Shown: in pieces, positions 37,281 through 50,458 of the stretch | Layout of the letters: each line of letters begins with the position of its first letter | Numbering within the stretch: the stretch's first letter is position 1 | From: Holacanthus passer | Lineage: Eukaryota > Chordata > Actinopteri > Pomacanthidae | Assembly: GCA_025331565.1 (NCBI GenBank) | Contig: JAFREQ010000040.1 | Location: 1,319,501 to 1,383,500, forward strand | Length of the DNA stretch: 64,000 nucleotides | Direction: 5' to 3' | Position numbers and translations under genes: made by a program | Notes under the pieces: generated by a model | Told to the model about the DNA's origin: nothing | Databases searched by the model: none | The model's input: the letters and a program-made list of their open reading frames with translations, nothing else

Positions 37281-40200
37281 CATTCGTAGTATAGAGTATA
37301 TTTCATGTAACCTTTTAAAATATTACTGCTATTTCAGAATATTAGAAATGAAAGTGCTGACTGATTTTGTCTATTCTGTTAAAAATTGAACTTAAATACA
37401 GTTATGATTCAGCGAGTTTCTTTCTCAAGATCTACTACATAATAAGAGAGGAAGTATTTTAAAGCAGCTTTATAGAAAAGCAAAGTGTTTTTTAGCAGAC
37501 CGATAGCGGCTTGACGTTTCTTTGTCTGTCAGGAAGTGGTTATGCCAAAATAATCATTTTGCTCGGGGACTAAAAAAATCATCCAGTTTGTCTGTGATAT
37601 TTCTGAACTGATTGCTTAAATGCTTGTTAGATTCGCTGCCTGTATTACTCACGGTGTAGCCGCCTGTCAGAAAGAGCGAGCAAAGAGAATAAAATGTGTT
37701 AATGAGGAGCAACTTAGCTTCACCAGAAAAGTTTATATCTAAAATTATTCAGAGACAATTTCCACTGCAAAGGAAACTGAAGTACACAACTTTCTTTCCA
37801 TCCTCCTCGCTGGCGTCAAATTCATCAACATCAGGGTGAATTTTTTAGCTGCCATGGATTGTGCTGTATGACCATTAGATACTCTACCACAAGCTGATTT
37901 ACACTTATTTAATTTTGCTCATGTCAATCACTACTTCAAGCGAGTATTCAAAAACGCCTAATAAACATGACTGTGATGTTAACGTATTGGCAATTTGAGT
38001 GTGTTTGCTCAGAGTTACATCCAAGTGTAATAAATATTCAGTTGCATGCATCATGGTCTGAAACGAGTCAATATCATTTTTTTCTGTCCAGAGTTTCAAG
38101 GCCACGTAGGCGCTTCATATGAACAGACAACATCGTGGAGAGAGGAGTCGTGTTGGCATCAAATATCAAATCAAAGCCTACAGTGCTTTGTAAAAACAGA
38201 AACGCTGAAGAAAAAAATCCACACGCTCTCACAGTATATGTCTTTTTTGCTTTCATTATACTTCATAAACCCTGTTTCCTTACATATATTGGAAACTATT
38301 CTGAGTGTTTACCCTCCTTCTGGAAAAACTTTTCCAACTAGATTGGACAAGTTAAGACAATACTATCGCTCAATCACGCACTAAATGTCCAATTGCACTT
38401 CCAGTACCAGGCAGGTAATTGGAAACGCAATAAAGTGAGTCCTGTGGGTGAGCCCGCTGCGCCGCTTGCTTTGAATCTGAATGGCTCTTTGCGAGTTCTG
38501 TCACGACTTCGGAGCCTCTAACCATCTCGTCGTACTTCCTGAGATGTGGGTCAGACGCTGCAGACCATCTGGTTCGGCGCTGTCACGCCGAATCTCAAAA
38601 GCATCTGCCGCGGCCGCTGACGAGACGTCCCCGCTCATCTGAAGAAGTGAGCTTCCTGGATTTGCAAGTGGAGTAGATTCAGTGTCAACATCCATTAGAG
38701 CGCTGGTAATTGAAACTGAGTGCTAATAGACTCTTGGGCATATTGGAAATACACTGCAGCAGTTAAAAGTATAGAGAAGTAATTCACTGATAAGATACTT
38801 TTGAAGCACTTGTGCACATGCTTGGACACACACTTAGAAGATGGAGGCCATCTCGATTGAATTTGAATCCTTCATTAATTAATTGATTAGCTCTGACCTA
38901 TAAGCACGTTTGCGTGTCAGTCAGCATTATCAACCTCAGTAAAGCGAAGTCGGAGGCCTGATAAAACAAACATAAACCACATTTATAATTCGCTCTCTCT
39001 CACTGTCAGTTAACCCCTCGCTAGGCTGCACCTCATCATCCTGACACGGACCCGGTTGATTTCAGCCTTTGGTGTCAGCCATGATGGATGTGTTCGGCTG
39101 CATCTTCCCGGCTCTGAAGGCTCCCCGATTTCCTCTTATCCCCTTAAAGTCACCCTCTCTTTGTCCTCTCTTGCTCCTCTTTTGATTGAAAATCTTTAAG
39201 AGCGCAGTAATTTTAATATATTAATAATAAATAATATTAGCAAGAAATCATTCACTTTCTCTTTTTCAGTATCTTCAGAGGTCGTGTCCTCTCGATGGGT
39301 GGGGGTGGATGCGTAGTCAAGGATTCACACATAGAGGCTTTAAATAACGTGCCCTGAAATGACACGGCGTCTGAGTCATTTCTTTCCGAAGCATTGTTCG
39401 TCTTCTGTGAGCACATTCTGTCTTTTTCCCACTTTCTCTTCTGACAACTGTTGAGACTGGAGGATGATTCGTGCGCCTCCGTCTGGGACAGTCTGGGGAA
39501 TCAGCGTAAGCCGGATGACATCAGGCCGCCTTTATGAAGCTCTGACACTCGATAGGTTCTGTCTTTACGTTTCTCCTCGCTCATGATTTGCCTGGAGAGG
39601 AAGCTTTGTGTTTCTGAAAAAAATCCAATCGCTCATCAAAGCAAACATGACACCTTCATTTTTCATTTTTTTTTTTTGCCAGTTTCTGCTTTATTGTAAC
39701 TAAAGTCGGTGTTGATGTTGCACCTGACAGGATGAAATGATGCAATGAAATCTATGAGAACACGCTTCACTTTCTTTCTCATTCATGCCGAGCTACTTTT
39801 AAGCCGTCACTTAAGTGTAATTTAAAAATGACAATAAGTCACAAAAAATCCCATTACGCACTGAATGTCTTACAAAATACAGGTGAAAGTGTACACTTCA
39901 TACAAATAGTAGCAGTAAGTATTCAGTATGTTCCTATTGACACAGAAAATATATGGCTATTTTTCTCTACATATGGAGCTTTGTCAGTCATTTGTTTGAT
40001 TTTCATATGGTTTCTTTTCACAGAAACATTCAGTGTTTATACAAAGTTATATGTTTTCAGAAAAATTGATTACTTTCTATATTGCAGACGCTCCTCAAAC
40101 AAATTGTGCTCCCAGTTGTATATTATATTATACTTTCTTTTAACTTCTGCACTATTTTATGTCACTAGCTTATTTTCTCTTCTCCTCATTTACTTGCATG

Positions 40201-40811
40201 ACTTTCTTTTTGTACGAGCGTTGTTGGAAGGAGCCTGAGAACAAGAACGTCTTTGCCAACGACTGCTTCTTTGTAATAGTTGTGCTTAAAACAAATGAAG
40301 AACTTGAAATGTGAAACAGCTGATTGAGACAGACGCCTGAAGAGGCTCGGCTGTCAAAAGACATTGTGAACGTTGTGAATCTGAGAGAAGAAAGAAAAGC
40401 AAGAATACCTATTTCTGCAAATAATAAATGCATAATAAATGAGCTCAATTTAAATAAAAGCAAAGTTAAAGGGTGAACTATTATCAGCGTTAGCAGTTTG
40501 ACTATAAGTGTGTTACAAGAACAAGTTTCCTCCTGCATTCTTAAATGCAATTTTTTTTCCATTTCTAGATAGATAAACACCACTTACAAACATTAAATGA
40601 AGTGATTATTCTTAGTGTTGTTTCTAGGTGTTTGTTTCTTCAAGTGCGCCCCTGAAACATGACTTGAATTAATCTCGAGGCTTTGTGAAAATGGAGAAAG
40701 TAGCCTCCCAAGGGTCCCCGCTTTATACGCCGTGTTTATCGGAACATATTAAAAAGAACACCCATTTATTTTCCACAGTGTCGTGACATTAATAAGAAAA
40801 CGTAAACAACC
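37281..40811. other. non-coding block
   Basis: No gene. The part 38440-38700 is CpG-rich (gccgcggccgctgacgag). A 64-codon minus frame there (38695-38501) has no family I recognise and ends in a stop without an evident splice pattern. T-rich run near 39667-39677. The 136- and 137-codon frames at 39828-40238 (plus) and 40583-40170 (minus) are AT-driven and show no domain. Confidence 0.45.
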
Positions 40812-40836
40812 AAAAAAAAAAAAAAAAAAAAAAAAA
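40812..40836. repeat. (A)25 homopolymer
   Basis: Uninterrupted run of 25 A. It could be the old poly(A) tail of a retroposed sequence, but nothing upstream is recognisable. Confidence 0.95.
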
Positions 40837-41569
40837 GTAATGAGGCACCACATTAAAAGTGAGTTGTCGCTTTTTAGTCCGGCCTCACTTCCCGGTGGAA
40901 TTCCAAGGTAATTACGATGACGGTGGTGTATCATCACTTTTTAAGTGGTTACTCACATCAGCATCAATTATACAGAGGCCATTAAAACATAATTTTCCTC
41001 TCACACAGAGAAGAGATTAATGCAAAACCTAACTCACAATAATCAAAGAGACCAGTTTACACCTTTGTCACATCTGTAGTGTGATCTGTTTCTAATATGA
41101 ATACGTCACTTTAATGTAAAGTTCCAAAAACTACTTTGCTTTCGACAGCGATGCAATTATGCAGGTTCGTACGCTGCTGAGTATTAAATGGTTTAAACAG
41201 TAACAGCTGCTCGTAGCTTAATTACATATTTTATTTAGATTAGATCAATTAGGCATCTTTTATAGCGTATAAATCCTCACTGTGCTTTTATTTAGAAAGC
41301 CACAAACCAACACACCTTGCTGAGAAGTTGATTAAGTTAATTATTGGAAATGAAGATAGAGCTTAAGTGAAATAGTTTTTTTGAACTATAAGCGCTGATC
41401 AAAGTGAGAGCAAATTAATACACTGAGCAATTACATTTGTACTGAGCAACTATTCTGTGCAATTCAAGCTGGTATCCTGTGAGATCCAACTTCTGTGCTG
41501 TTATATTTACAGACAGTGTATTTTTATACTTTAAAGTTTTGGTATAATGCTACACACATGGTCATATCT
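40837..41569. other. non-coding, nothing recognised
   Basis: AT-rich flank without open frames of interest or a known repeat. Confidence 0.5.
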
Positions 41570-41664
41570 GTTTTGGTTTTTTCTGCTTTTTGACTCTTGA
41601 GCTGCTGTAACAAGTTAATTTCCCCAGTGTGAGATCAATAAAGTTTGTCTTATCTCTTATCTTA
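41570..41664 (+). repeat. L2/Rex-like LINE 3' tail, plus orientation
   Basis: The sequence gctgctgtaacaagttaatt, tccccagtgtgagatcaata, aagtttgtcttatc and tcttatctta is a clear version of the fish repeat end 'GTAA..AATTTCCCCAGTGTGGGATCAATAAAG..(TTATC)n'. Only about 95 bp of the 3' end is present, as expected for a 5'-truncated retrotransposon insertion. Confidence 0.75.
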
Positions 41665-44600
41665 AATATTTTGACGTCATAATCTTATGATCTTACAAAG
41701 AAATTAAAAGAAATCTATATTCAGATCATGGAAAAATTGATTCTATGTGATTCATAGATTCAGGAGCGGCAGAAGTTATAGATCGTATTTGTACCTTTCC
41801 TGTGTTGACCAGATGACGTCAAACTGTCTCTAATAAACCCTGAAACTCAATAGGTTTTTGTACTTCATCTGTATTCTGATTTTTTCCCACTGATTGGTTT
41901 TTTGTTTTGTTTTGTTTTTTTTTGTGATTGATGACCCTGAATTATAATATTTGGCTGCTGTGTGTTTTCCCGCTTGTGGATCTGTGTATATTAGACATTT
42001 ACACAGATTTAACAATGTAAATTCAAATTTAGCATATTTCTGAAAGACGTAATTATTACATGAAGACGTCAAGTGCAATTTAACCAGATGTAGATACACT
42101 GTTGATGTCTGAACATGTCAAAAGTGTAAGGACAGCTTTGTGATCATTTGAGGTGAGAATTTGCAAATGAATTAAATGCAGGTCTCTCGGTTTAGTGTGA
42201 CTTTGAAAGGTCAAACAATAAATGGATGTGATACCACTGTCACAGTGGCGACAGACACTCTTCTCATGTGTGGAGTGGGAGCAGAGACTGTTAGTGCAAA
42301 AATAGTAATCTGGGAAACAGATTGCATAGAGAAGAAAATGACTTCTTGACCTCTGTGAGTGAAGGAGTGAGAGTTTTTGCAAATGATAACATGCAGGCAG
42401 GAGAGATTGCGCTGAGAAAAACAGAAAGTAAGAATTCAGTTTCATCAGCTGGGGAGTGTGATGTTGCCTCGACACTATACAACTTCCACAGTTGTCACAT
42501 TGCATTGGGGGGGTCACACATTAAAAGACATTTCACTTGGAGGAATCTCCAACAAGTCTGTCCGGTCTCCAAACTATGTATAGTGAACGCGAGAAGTGAT
42601 ACAGGAAAAAAAAAACTCAAGACAACATGTGAGACAGTTCCTTCCTGCAAAACTGGAAGTCCGCAAGAGGCGAGCAATCCAAGATGTTTGTGTGGTGATT
42701 TGCAATGGATGGGGAGACACGGGAAGCAAGGATTGCCTTCCCAGTGAAATGTCTTGTAATGTGTGACTCTCAGTCGCAGATCACCTGTGTAATGTGCAAA
42801 CCACTACAGCTTCAATAGAAGACAGACAGTGTGGGAGAATGAGGAGCTGTAAGGGTTAAATAAATAACAGGATGTTAGAAGAGCAAAACATATAGTCCTG
42901 AATACATCATAGAATTGAGTTATAATTGCTCTTTGTGACTTGTTTGCTATTTTCGAAGACGATGAGTGTGGTGGATGGTGCATTTAATGAACTCTTGAGA
43001 TCAGTGTGTGTATAGGAAGAGAGATTACCGTCCAGACTTCCCCTGCTATCGTGTATATTATCCTATGCATCTTCTCCTGAGACAACTGTTCTTCTCCAGT
43101 AGGTACACAATATACAATACAGTATAATATCCCAAATATTAATATACAGCACACGACGGATCCTTAGGCAGACAAAGTACTTCTTTCATTTCATGCCTAA
43201 AGCTGCATTAGTGTTTTTTTGTGCAGCAGAACCAGCTGCAAACACAACATCCACATGTTATCCTTAAAAAGGTGTTTACACATCCAGCAGATACAGAACA
43301 ACGCTAGCATTCATTTAGAGCTGTGTTTCGGACCAACCGATAAATCGAAGCCCAATATTCACTTTTTCATCTCTGTTTTCGTCTCCATTTGCTCTGAAAA
43401 CAGGCTGGAAACAAGGTTGATGGCAGCAGACTTGTGGGACATATAAACCAAAAAAAAAAAAATGAGCTGAAAGATGCTAAAAAAGGCTCCAAAGTGCTGA
43501 GGAAGTGGCAACTGTTTCATTTATTATTTTTTATTGGCTGCATTCACTTCAACTGTCTCGTACCTCAAAAAAATCCAGATGAGATTAAGATCCTAAAATG
43601 ATGTTCCTCTGAGGGTGGTTTGAGTTATCGGATTTCAGTCCATCCTGATGCTTCTTGGATACATTTACACTTTTTCAGACTGAACAGTTCTCCAATCTAC
43701 CTCAGATGCATCGAGCGACAAAGTTTAAATGGAGTCTCGTACACTTTGAATGATTTCTTAGGATCACACATGAAATATGTGTGGAATCGCTCACCAATCT
43801 CCTGCAGAAAAGAGCAGTAATTCATGTACCTGTTATGTTAAATTCCTTTGCCACATTGGAAGATTTTTGTTGAATTATTTAAGTCGTGCTTCCAGCGTCC
43901 AAAGGGAGCGTCCGTGCGTTATTACCGACTGCATGCGAATTAGAGGGCTTTGTGTTAGTACTGCTGAGAACAGCTTTATTAATTTAAAATCTGCAAGACA
44001 ATCATTTAAATCAATTCTAATAATTCCATTTATTTTTGAATCGTCTTGTCATTTTTATGCCTTTGCAGAGAGCTTTTGTTATACGAGGAGCAGTTATTGG
44101 AAAAGTGATTTTCTGTTCAAGGAGGATTCTGAAATGCTGAGAAACATTAGTATTCATAGCTATTACATCTCTAAAGATGGGTCATGTCGACATCAGTGTT
44201 TCATTTTGTGTTTTGTTTGTGTTTATTATCAATTATTACAACAAAGATTCCATAAAAGCCTGATTTTGGAAATGTGACAAAAAAGCACAACAGAATAAAT
44301 CTGCTGTGAAGAAATGCAAAAATTGTTTGCCATTACTTTTGATGTGTAGAGGAAGTGATGATGGAGGAAAGTGCATCGTAGTGGAGTTTATCCCATCCAA
44401 CTCTGATTATGCTCAATATTCTCCCCAGAAATTAAACACACTGGATGATTCTGCAGCTCGTGACCTATGTTCAACGCCAATTAAGTGTTGGGAGGATGTG
44501 GTGGTGGGTGGGTGTCTAAGGCATCTGCATGGCTTTTTAAAATATTTAACCATGATGACAGTCTTTCCCACAGTGTTTAATTTCCTTAACGTGGTGCTTT

Positions 44601-45951
44601 CACCTGTGAGCGCACCTCTGAGATGCATCATTAACAGCTGTAATTGGATGAATAAAGGGAGGGAGGGCACACGGACAAATGTTTGGCTGGTCAGCTAGAA
44701 AACAAAGCTGTTTCCTTTTTCAATGAGTGGAACACCAGTTTGTTTCTTACAATCTTCATTTTATTTTATGTTCTTTTCCAAACTGCAAATCACACTGTTT
44801 ATAACGATGCTCTGCATCATTAGAAAACGGACGACATCAGGTGGCACATACAACATATCCAAATGGCAGACATCTGGCTCATTAAAAAGAAAAAAAAACC
44901 AAAAACAGAGCTATTAAGATAAATCTCTGCTTTTAAATCCTCTCTTGGGGTTCAAGCAAAAGGTCTGTTTGCTCCAGATGCAGAATAATTTTCTTTAAAC
45001 TGGGACAGACGTGGGAGAATTAACATGCTGTTTCCAAACTCCAGATTAACCAAGCGACGGAAGTTTGCAGCGTCTGTCTGGCCTCGTGCTTCCAACCTCA
45101 AAGCCCAGTTCCTGTACAGTCGAGCTATTTTCATGTTTCTCTTAGCCAAAGCTTGGCAAGGTGCTAAAGCCTCCCTGTTTTTTTTTCAGCTCGAGAGCCA
45201 TTGTGCACCGAAACAAGCTGCATCTAAACCCAGTTTTAAGGACGACTTCCTTCAACGTATCTGTTCATTTTTGCAGGAATATACACATGAGCATAGAACA
45301 CTCATGATATAGACTGATGCCACATACTGTATCATAGCATTAAAAACTTTAAACGCTGCGTTATAACGAAGCTAATGTGTCCACAAGTACTTGTTAGTGC
45401 TATGTTGGCAGCGTGTTTGCAGCTGTTTGGCTCTGCATGTGTCATCTGATAAATCTGCCGCCGCTCTGGCACTGAGGAATGTTGGCTCCTCTCCCTGGTT
45501 TTATCACGGGGAGACAGCTCCGACAGAAAGTCTGACAACAAAAATCCTTACAGAGGAGAAGGTGAAACAGCTTGGCCATAATTAGAATTAATGTGTGGAA
45601 GAGAAGTAGGGAAACGAAGCATCACAACAACGATCAGATCTTATTATGGATCACTTATCTAGTTTTTTTTTTTTACAGGTCAGCGGGGACTGATGTGCCT
45701 TTTTAAAGCTCCGATTAGGAGAATGATTCTTGGTTGTGTATCACTGAAATGGCGTAAACTAAATTTTGGCAGCTGCATAGAGATTATTCGAGATGCCTAA
45801 GGAGAAAGAGAAAGTGGCAGAATTGGATATTAAAGAAGTGAGTCATCCATGAAAGGCAGGGTAGCATATACTACTCCAGAAACTGTTTTAAATTTCCTCC
45901 GAGTTTTGTTTCTTCACCATTCTGTTCACAGCCTGCATAAATGCATGTATT
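41665..45951. other. non-coding block
   Basis: About 4.3 kb without gene or named repeat. The longest frame is 166 codons (43777-44277, plus), with neighbouring frames of 130-145 codons. None has a recognisable domain or biased codon use, and adjacent frames are equally open in places. A-run near 43450-43461 and T-run near 45664-45673. Confidence 0.5.
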
Positions 45952-45985
45952 TACTGCACATATATTTTTGCATATATGTGCAGTG
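45952..45985. other. perfect 13-bp hairpin
   Basis: The arms actgcacatatat (45953-45965) and atatatgtgcagt (45972-45984) are perfectly complementary with a 6-base loop (ttttgc). A T-G wobble extends the stem by one pair. This could be a miniature palindrome, a remnant of inverted repeats, or chance in AT-rich DNA. I see no longer arms that would suggest a microRNA precursor. Confidence 0.75.
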
Positions 45986-48692
45986 CTGCTCCGAAACAAT
46001 AAGTCACTTGACAGAAAATGAATCACCAACATTTTCATTTAGCAATTAATGCTTGATGCAATTTGTCATGAACATATTCGGTTGTTCCAGTTTCCCACTC
46101 TCAAATGATGTGCAGAGGATTTTAAGGCTTACTGACTCAAAATGTTCCAGATTCTGATTTTATTTTCTTGTTATGTGTCAGTTCATTTGAGGAACCCTGA
46201 CCCTCCAGATTCCAGTTTTTCTTCATCAACTACAAAGAAATGCATTCATTTTGAAATCACTTCCTAAAGACCTTGTATGTAACAAACCATTAAATAACAG
46301 TGACAACTTTTTTCTTTTTAATAAATTCATTTTTGTATCATGGTCGAGCAGAGTTGTCCAAACATCTTTCCAGCCGTGAAACTTCATCTGGACCTCCGGG
46401 TCAGCTGGGAGTTGTAGTGGCTGCAGCTTGTTCTGGCTCGGCCTCCGGGGTCTCTTCTCTGATGGTCCTGCCTGGAACAGCTCCAATGGGATGTGGCCAG
46501 GAGGCTTTTTCACTTCATGTCTGAAGCATTTTCAACTCAGCTCTGCTCAATGCAAAGGTGCAATATTTCAGTACCAGTATAACTTGATAATATAATATTA
46601 AGAAAACTCGTTCTTTTCACTGAGGTATTCAGGTTGTCTTATTAATAAGACTAAAAGTTGATTGATTTGATAGCTGTGAGACTCTAATGCTCATTTCATA
46701 TTATATTGTTGTTACATGGATTTAAAATGGAGGGAAAAAATAGTTTTCCATTGATCATTCATTAGTAATAAAGTCCCATATGGTTACTTCCAAATCGAAA
46801 TTAATCAGAATCGATCACATTTTGGATCCAATCCTGTTGGAAAAAGTTGGAAAGCAAGATCTTCTCCTAAATTCCTGCAGGAATGAGTCTTATAATTTTC
46901 TAGAAGTTCCAAAATCTGAAAGATGCTTTAATCAGATATTACATAAGAGAAGGTTGTGGTGGATGGATGAGTTGTCCGACCAAAAGACAACACAGGTCAC
47001 AGTCGTTTCCCAAACCTTAACAAAGTAGTTCTTTACTGGAACAGAATACGTTTATATTTCAAATCAGAATCAAATATGATTCCGATTGGAAGAAAGTTTG
47101 AGTAGAAATTAATATAAATCCCAACGTTTCCTGTGAGAAATACTAAAAATCATTTTGTTAAATGTTACCAATAATGAGTTAAAATAAAAAAAAGGTGGGG
47201 TCAAAGGAAATTCATGCTGTTGATTGGAACAAAGCAACCAGATCAGTCCAGGTTGACTTGGGCTCAGCTGTACTTTGATTCTAATGCTCACATGCTATGC
47301 TATAACGTTTACTTTGTTATGTTTAGCATGTTCATCCAGTATCAATCCACCGAGGAGTGTGTTACAATGCATTGACTGCACAAGTATTCATCAGTAAAGG
47401 ACTTGACATTGTAAGATTGTCAGCTCTAGAAACATTTGAACAGTTGCATTATGGGTAGAACAATATAACATGAGTCTGCTTTAATCACATGCGATGCCAG
47501 GTATGGTATTCAAATGAGCCTTGTATTAGAGGGATGTGGTGCAAGATCGTTCAAGGCTGCGTTCAGGTACATGGAAATGAGCTCCATCCTGTTATCTTCT
47601 ACACACCGGAGCTGCTCATTACTCCGCAGCAGCTGAGCGGAAACAAATGCAATCTGTATGGAAATGCACGCTGCGTAGTCACAACACAGTCTGCAGGTAA
47701 TGGCGAGGTGTATCTTCTGTGCTCGTGCCATGTTCGCGTCGTATCGGACGACGTCAAAGAAAGGGACGACATCTCGTCTCGTCGCAGAGACTTGAAAGCG
47801 TTCGTGTGTTTAACTCGTTGAAAGGTTCCGATTTGAAATGTTTCGTGTCTGTGGACCGGTTGGTTTTAGCCCAGAGGCACAGTCCAAATGCAGATTTACT
47901 CCAACAAACATCGCTCACGTTTCTTAGAATAGAAAAGGCGGAAAATGACTTTGAGCATAACCCAGTAAACATGGTAATTTCCTGGTAAAATGAAAATCCA
48001 CCCAAAGCCCCATCCCAACTGGATTTTTTTCTTTAGGGGAGCCTGGGTGAATTTAGCATCACCTGAGCTGATCAGCACTTTTAATCCCTTCCAGAGTGTG
48101 TGTGGGTAATTTTTCAGCGCATACACCCATAATAATTACAGCTGCAATTACTTTCTCCTCTGACTGTAATTTCACTCCCGGATCTGTGAGTTTTGAAGAG
48201 CTATTTGTCCGTCTACATTTTTTAATAGCTCAATGTGAAATTTGACTTTTGTGTGAAATCAAAATCAAGTCAGACATGTTTTCACTTATCTGATAGATGG
48301 AAACATGCCATCACTAATATACAGGAAGCAATATAATGAAAGAAAGAAAATGAAAGGAGAGCATGACCCCATAAAAGTTCATTATATTCCACATGTTTAG
48401 CCTATATTTGTTTACACTTTGGCAAGTTGATTCTATGATGAATTAGCTGGTTATGCATAATGATGTGTGTGTAAGTCACACTGAATGATATCAATATGTG
48501 TTTCATGTCTGTGTGTTAAAATGTGATGAGTCATGAATTCCCACACATATTATCCTGCTTGTAATTACCACGTTTTTCACAGACGGCAGGTTTGATTCAC
48601 AGTAAATCCAGTAAGACATGAACGCAGCAACTGTGAACTGGTTTTCTTTGTGCCTCAGTACAAACTGTGCTTAGAGCTCTCTCCATGAGATA
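45986..48692. other. non-coding block
   Basis: No gene. A GC-rich piece at about 46370-46520 (ctggacctccgggtcagc, gtggccaggaggctt) recalls words from an RTE-type fish LINE, too weakly to call. Other frames (up to 110 codons at 47489-47821) have no domain. Confidence 0.45.
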
Positions 48693-49330
48693 ATTAAAGA
48701 GGCCATGTTATACTCATTTTCAGGTTCATGCTTTTATTTGCGGGGTCTACGAGAATTCACTTATTAGCTTTAATGTTCAAAAAGCACACTGTGCTGTTGC
48801 TGCAGCACCTGTATTCACCCTGTGTCTGAAACACTCCTCTTTAAGGCTGGTCTGAGCAGGTAACGTCTTCTGTTTCTCCGATCAGGTCTGCTGGTGTTTT
48901 TGCAAACAGAGAGTCACTGTCATCCACTTCTACTGTGAATATCACAATAAGCGCCTCTAAACCAAAAGTTCAACAGGCTAACTTACAAAAGAACAACATG
49001 AACATTGCAAAAACTTACAGCTTCCAAGTTTGAAGTCAAGCCACAGACAGCGAGAACACAGTATCGATCAATCCTTGAGCTTGACCGTTAACAGTGGAGT
49101 AAAATGCACAGTCCAGGTCGATGCAGAGATGTGTGCTGGTCTGTGCAGCCAACAACAGAGCAGTTCCCGTTCTTAGCTCCTAGATTTGTACTGGACTTCC
49201 ATCAAAAATAAAGCATAAGCCATAAACATAAGCTGGTGGGACTTGATATGCTCAGATGGTGGGAGTAGGTGAAGAGTTCTGCGTTGGCTTCTTGCAGGAG
49301 AGAAATTGGCTTTGCTCGTCCCTTCAACGT
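48693..49330 (+). mobile_element. teleost interspersed repeat, probable non-autonomous DNA transposon
   Basis: The segment beginning taaagaggccatgttatact and continuing cattttcaggttcatgct, ttaatgttcaaaaagcacac, gctgcagcacctgtattcac and cctgtgtctgaaacactcc follows in order a dispersed repeat I know from many fish genomes. Downstream words such as gcagccaacaacagagcagt (49145-49164) also occur at 20625-20644, which supports a repeat identity in this window. There is no coding sequence. The class is uncertain and the right boundary is estimated. Confidence 0.5.
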
Positions 49331-49749
49331 CTTTGTATAACAAAAGCAGACAGTGAGGTAGATTAATCAGATTTCAGTATGTGCGACAGTCACCTGGCTG
49401 GATAGTGATGGTGGTGCATAGTGATGCAGACACTAAGGAGAAAAGTCAGGACGACAATCGAGACGTTCAGAAGCAGTGTTTTCTGAGGGAGAGCGTAAAT
49501 CCCTTTGTTGAGTTTTTATATGCACAAAAAGCTCTAAAAACACTAAAGGAAAGAGAAAAAGTTTATCTGAACAAAAAGTGTGGAATTTCTTGGCAGAAAA
49601 AGTTTGGATTTTTTGACCAGTCTACCTGTTCAAATTCCCAGCACATTTGGCTTTTTCATTCTTCATGCTTTGACTTCGAGGGCTGAAAGGTTTTTGGAGT
49701 TGGTGGTGAAACCATCAATATACACCAAAATATAAGTTTATTGTTTAAA
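49331..49749. other. non-coding, nothing recognised
   Basis: A 101-codon plus frame (49381-49686) lies here without a recognisable domain. It may belong to the flanking repeats. Confidence 0.4.
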
Positions 49750-50458
49750 TTTAAAAATCCAGAAAATACTTTTCATCATTAGATTTAGCAACTTTAAAAA
49801 CCCTCTTAGCAACTTTATCTCTAAAAAGCAACTAGTGGCAAATTTAGCAACTTTTTTCAGACTATGAAGAAAAGGCAAGAAATATATTCAAGTACATTAT
49901 TGTAATCATCTTCTGACAACAGCAGCTTGACTCTCTCGCCCTAAAACTTTCTCTGGATTGGAACTTTTCTTATCTAATATCTTATTGAAGATTTCTTCCT
50001 CTTGAATCTAATTCAGCGAAGTTGTAAAAAGCCGAGTATAATAAAGAAAACTAATCAGTAAAGATTCGTTTTCATGGCGGCGTTCACAAATTTGCTTTGA
50101 CACAGAACAGAACACTTCTCAGATTACAAAGAAAGACACCCACCACCTTTCACTCCCTCCTTCCACATCCACCACCCACGTCGGCTACAGCTGCCTCTCA
50201 ACAAGAAGCTGCACAGCAGGGAGTCAGACAGAGAAATGAGCTGCACGTACCTGCTGATCACTCATCACCGTTTCTCTTCCACCTTACTTTTTTGCTGTTG
50301 CTTTAAACTTCAATCACTGACTTAATTTATAATTTAATCTTATGCATTTTTTTTATTTGCAAGTACTAAAAATCATGCATCCCGTCTTCTCACTACTCCT
50401 CAAACTTTCTTGCTAAATGTTTCTGCTTTCCTGGATCCTCTTTTGCCAGCTTGCCATC
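49750..50458 (+). mobile_element. probable 5' non-coding part of the hAT element
   Basis: The repeated tagcaactt words (49787-49857), aagaaaaggcaagaaata, gaatctaattcagcgaag and gagtataataaagaaaact look like the leader of a fish hAT element that normally precedes a BED-type transposase. The position directly upstream of the transposase start at 50459 supports this. No terminal inverted repeat could be fixed, so the left edge is an estimate. Confidence 0.4.

Noticed and set aside
38501..38695. Minus-strand 64-codon frame in CpG-rich sequence
   Set aside because: It looks slightly protein-like but has no family match or splice pattern. The CpG-rich composition explains the lack of stops.
40812..40836. 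(A)25 as a poly(A) tail of a processed pseudogene or SINE
   Set aside because: The sequence upstream shows no gene or SINE head, so it is called only as a homopolymer.
43777..44277. 166-codon open frame on the plus strand, the longest in the window
   Set aside because: No domain, signal or biased codon use. Neighbouring frames are also open in parts, and there is no promoter or splice context. Probably chance.
46370..46520. Words resembling an RTE-type fish LINE (ctggaacagctcc, gtggccaggaggctt)
   Set aside because: The match is short and degenerate and rests on memory; not enough to call a LINE fragment.
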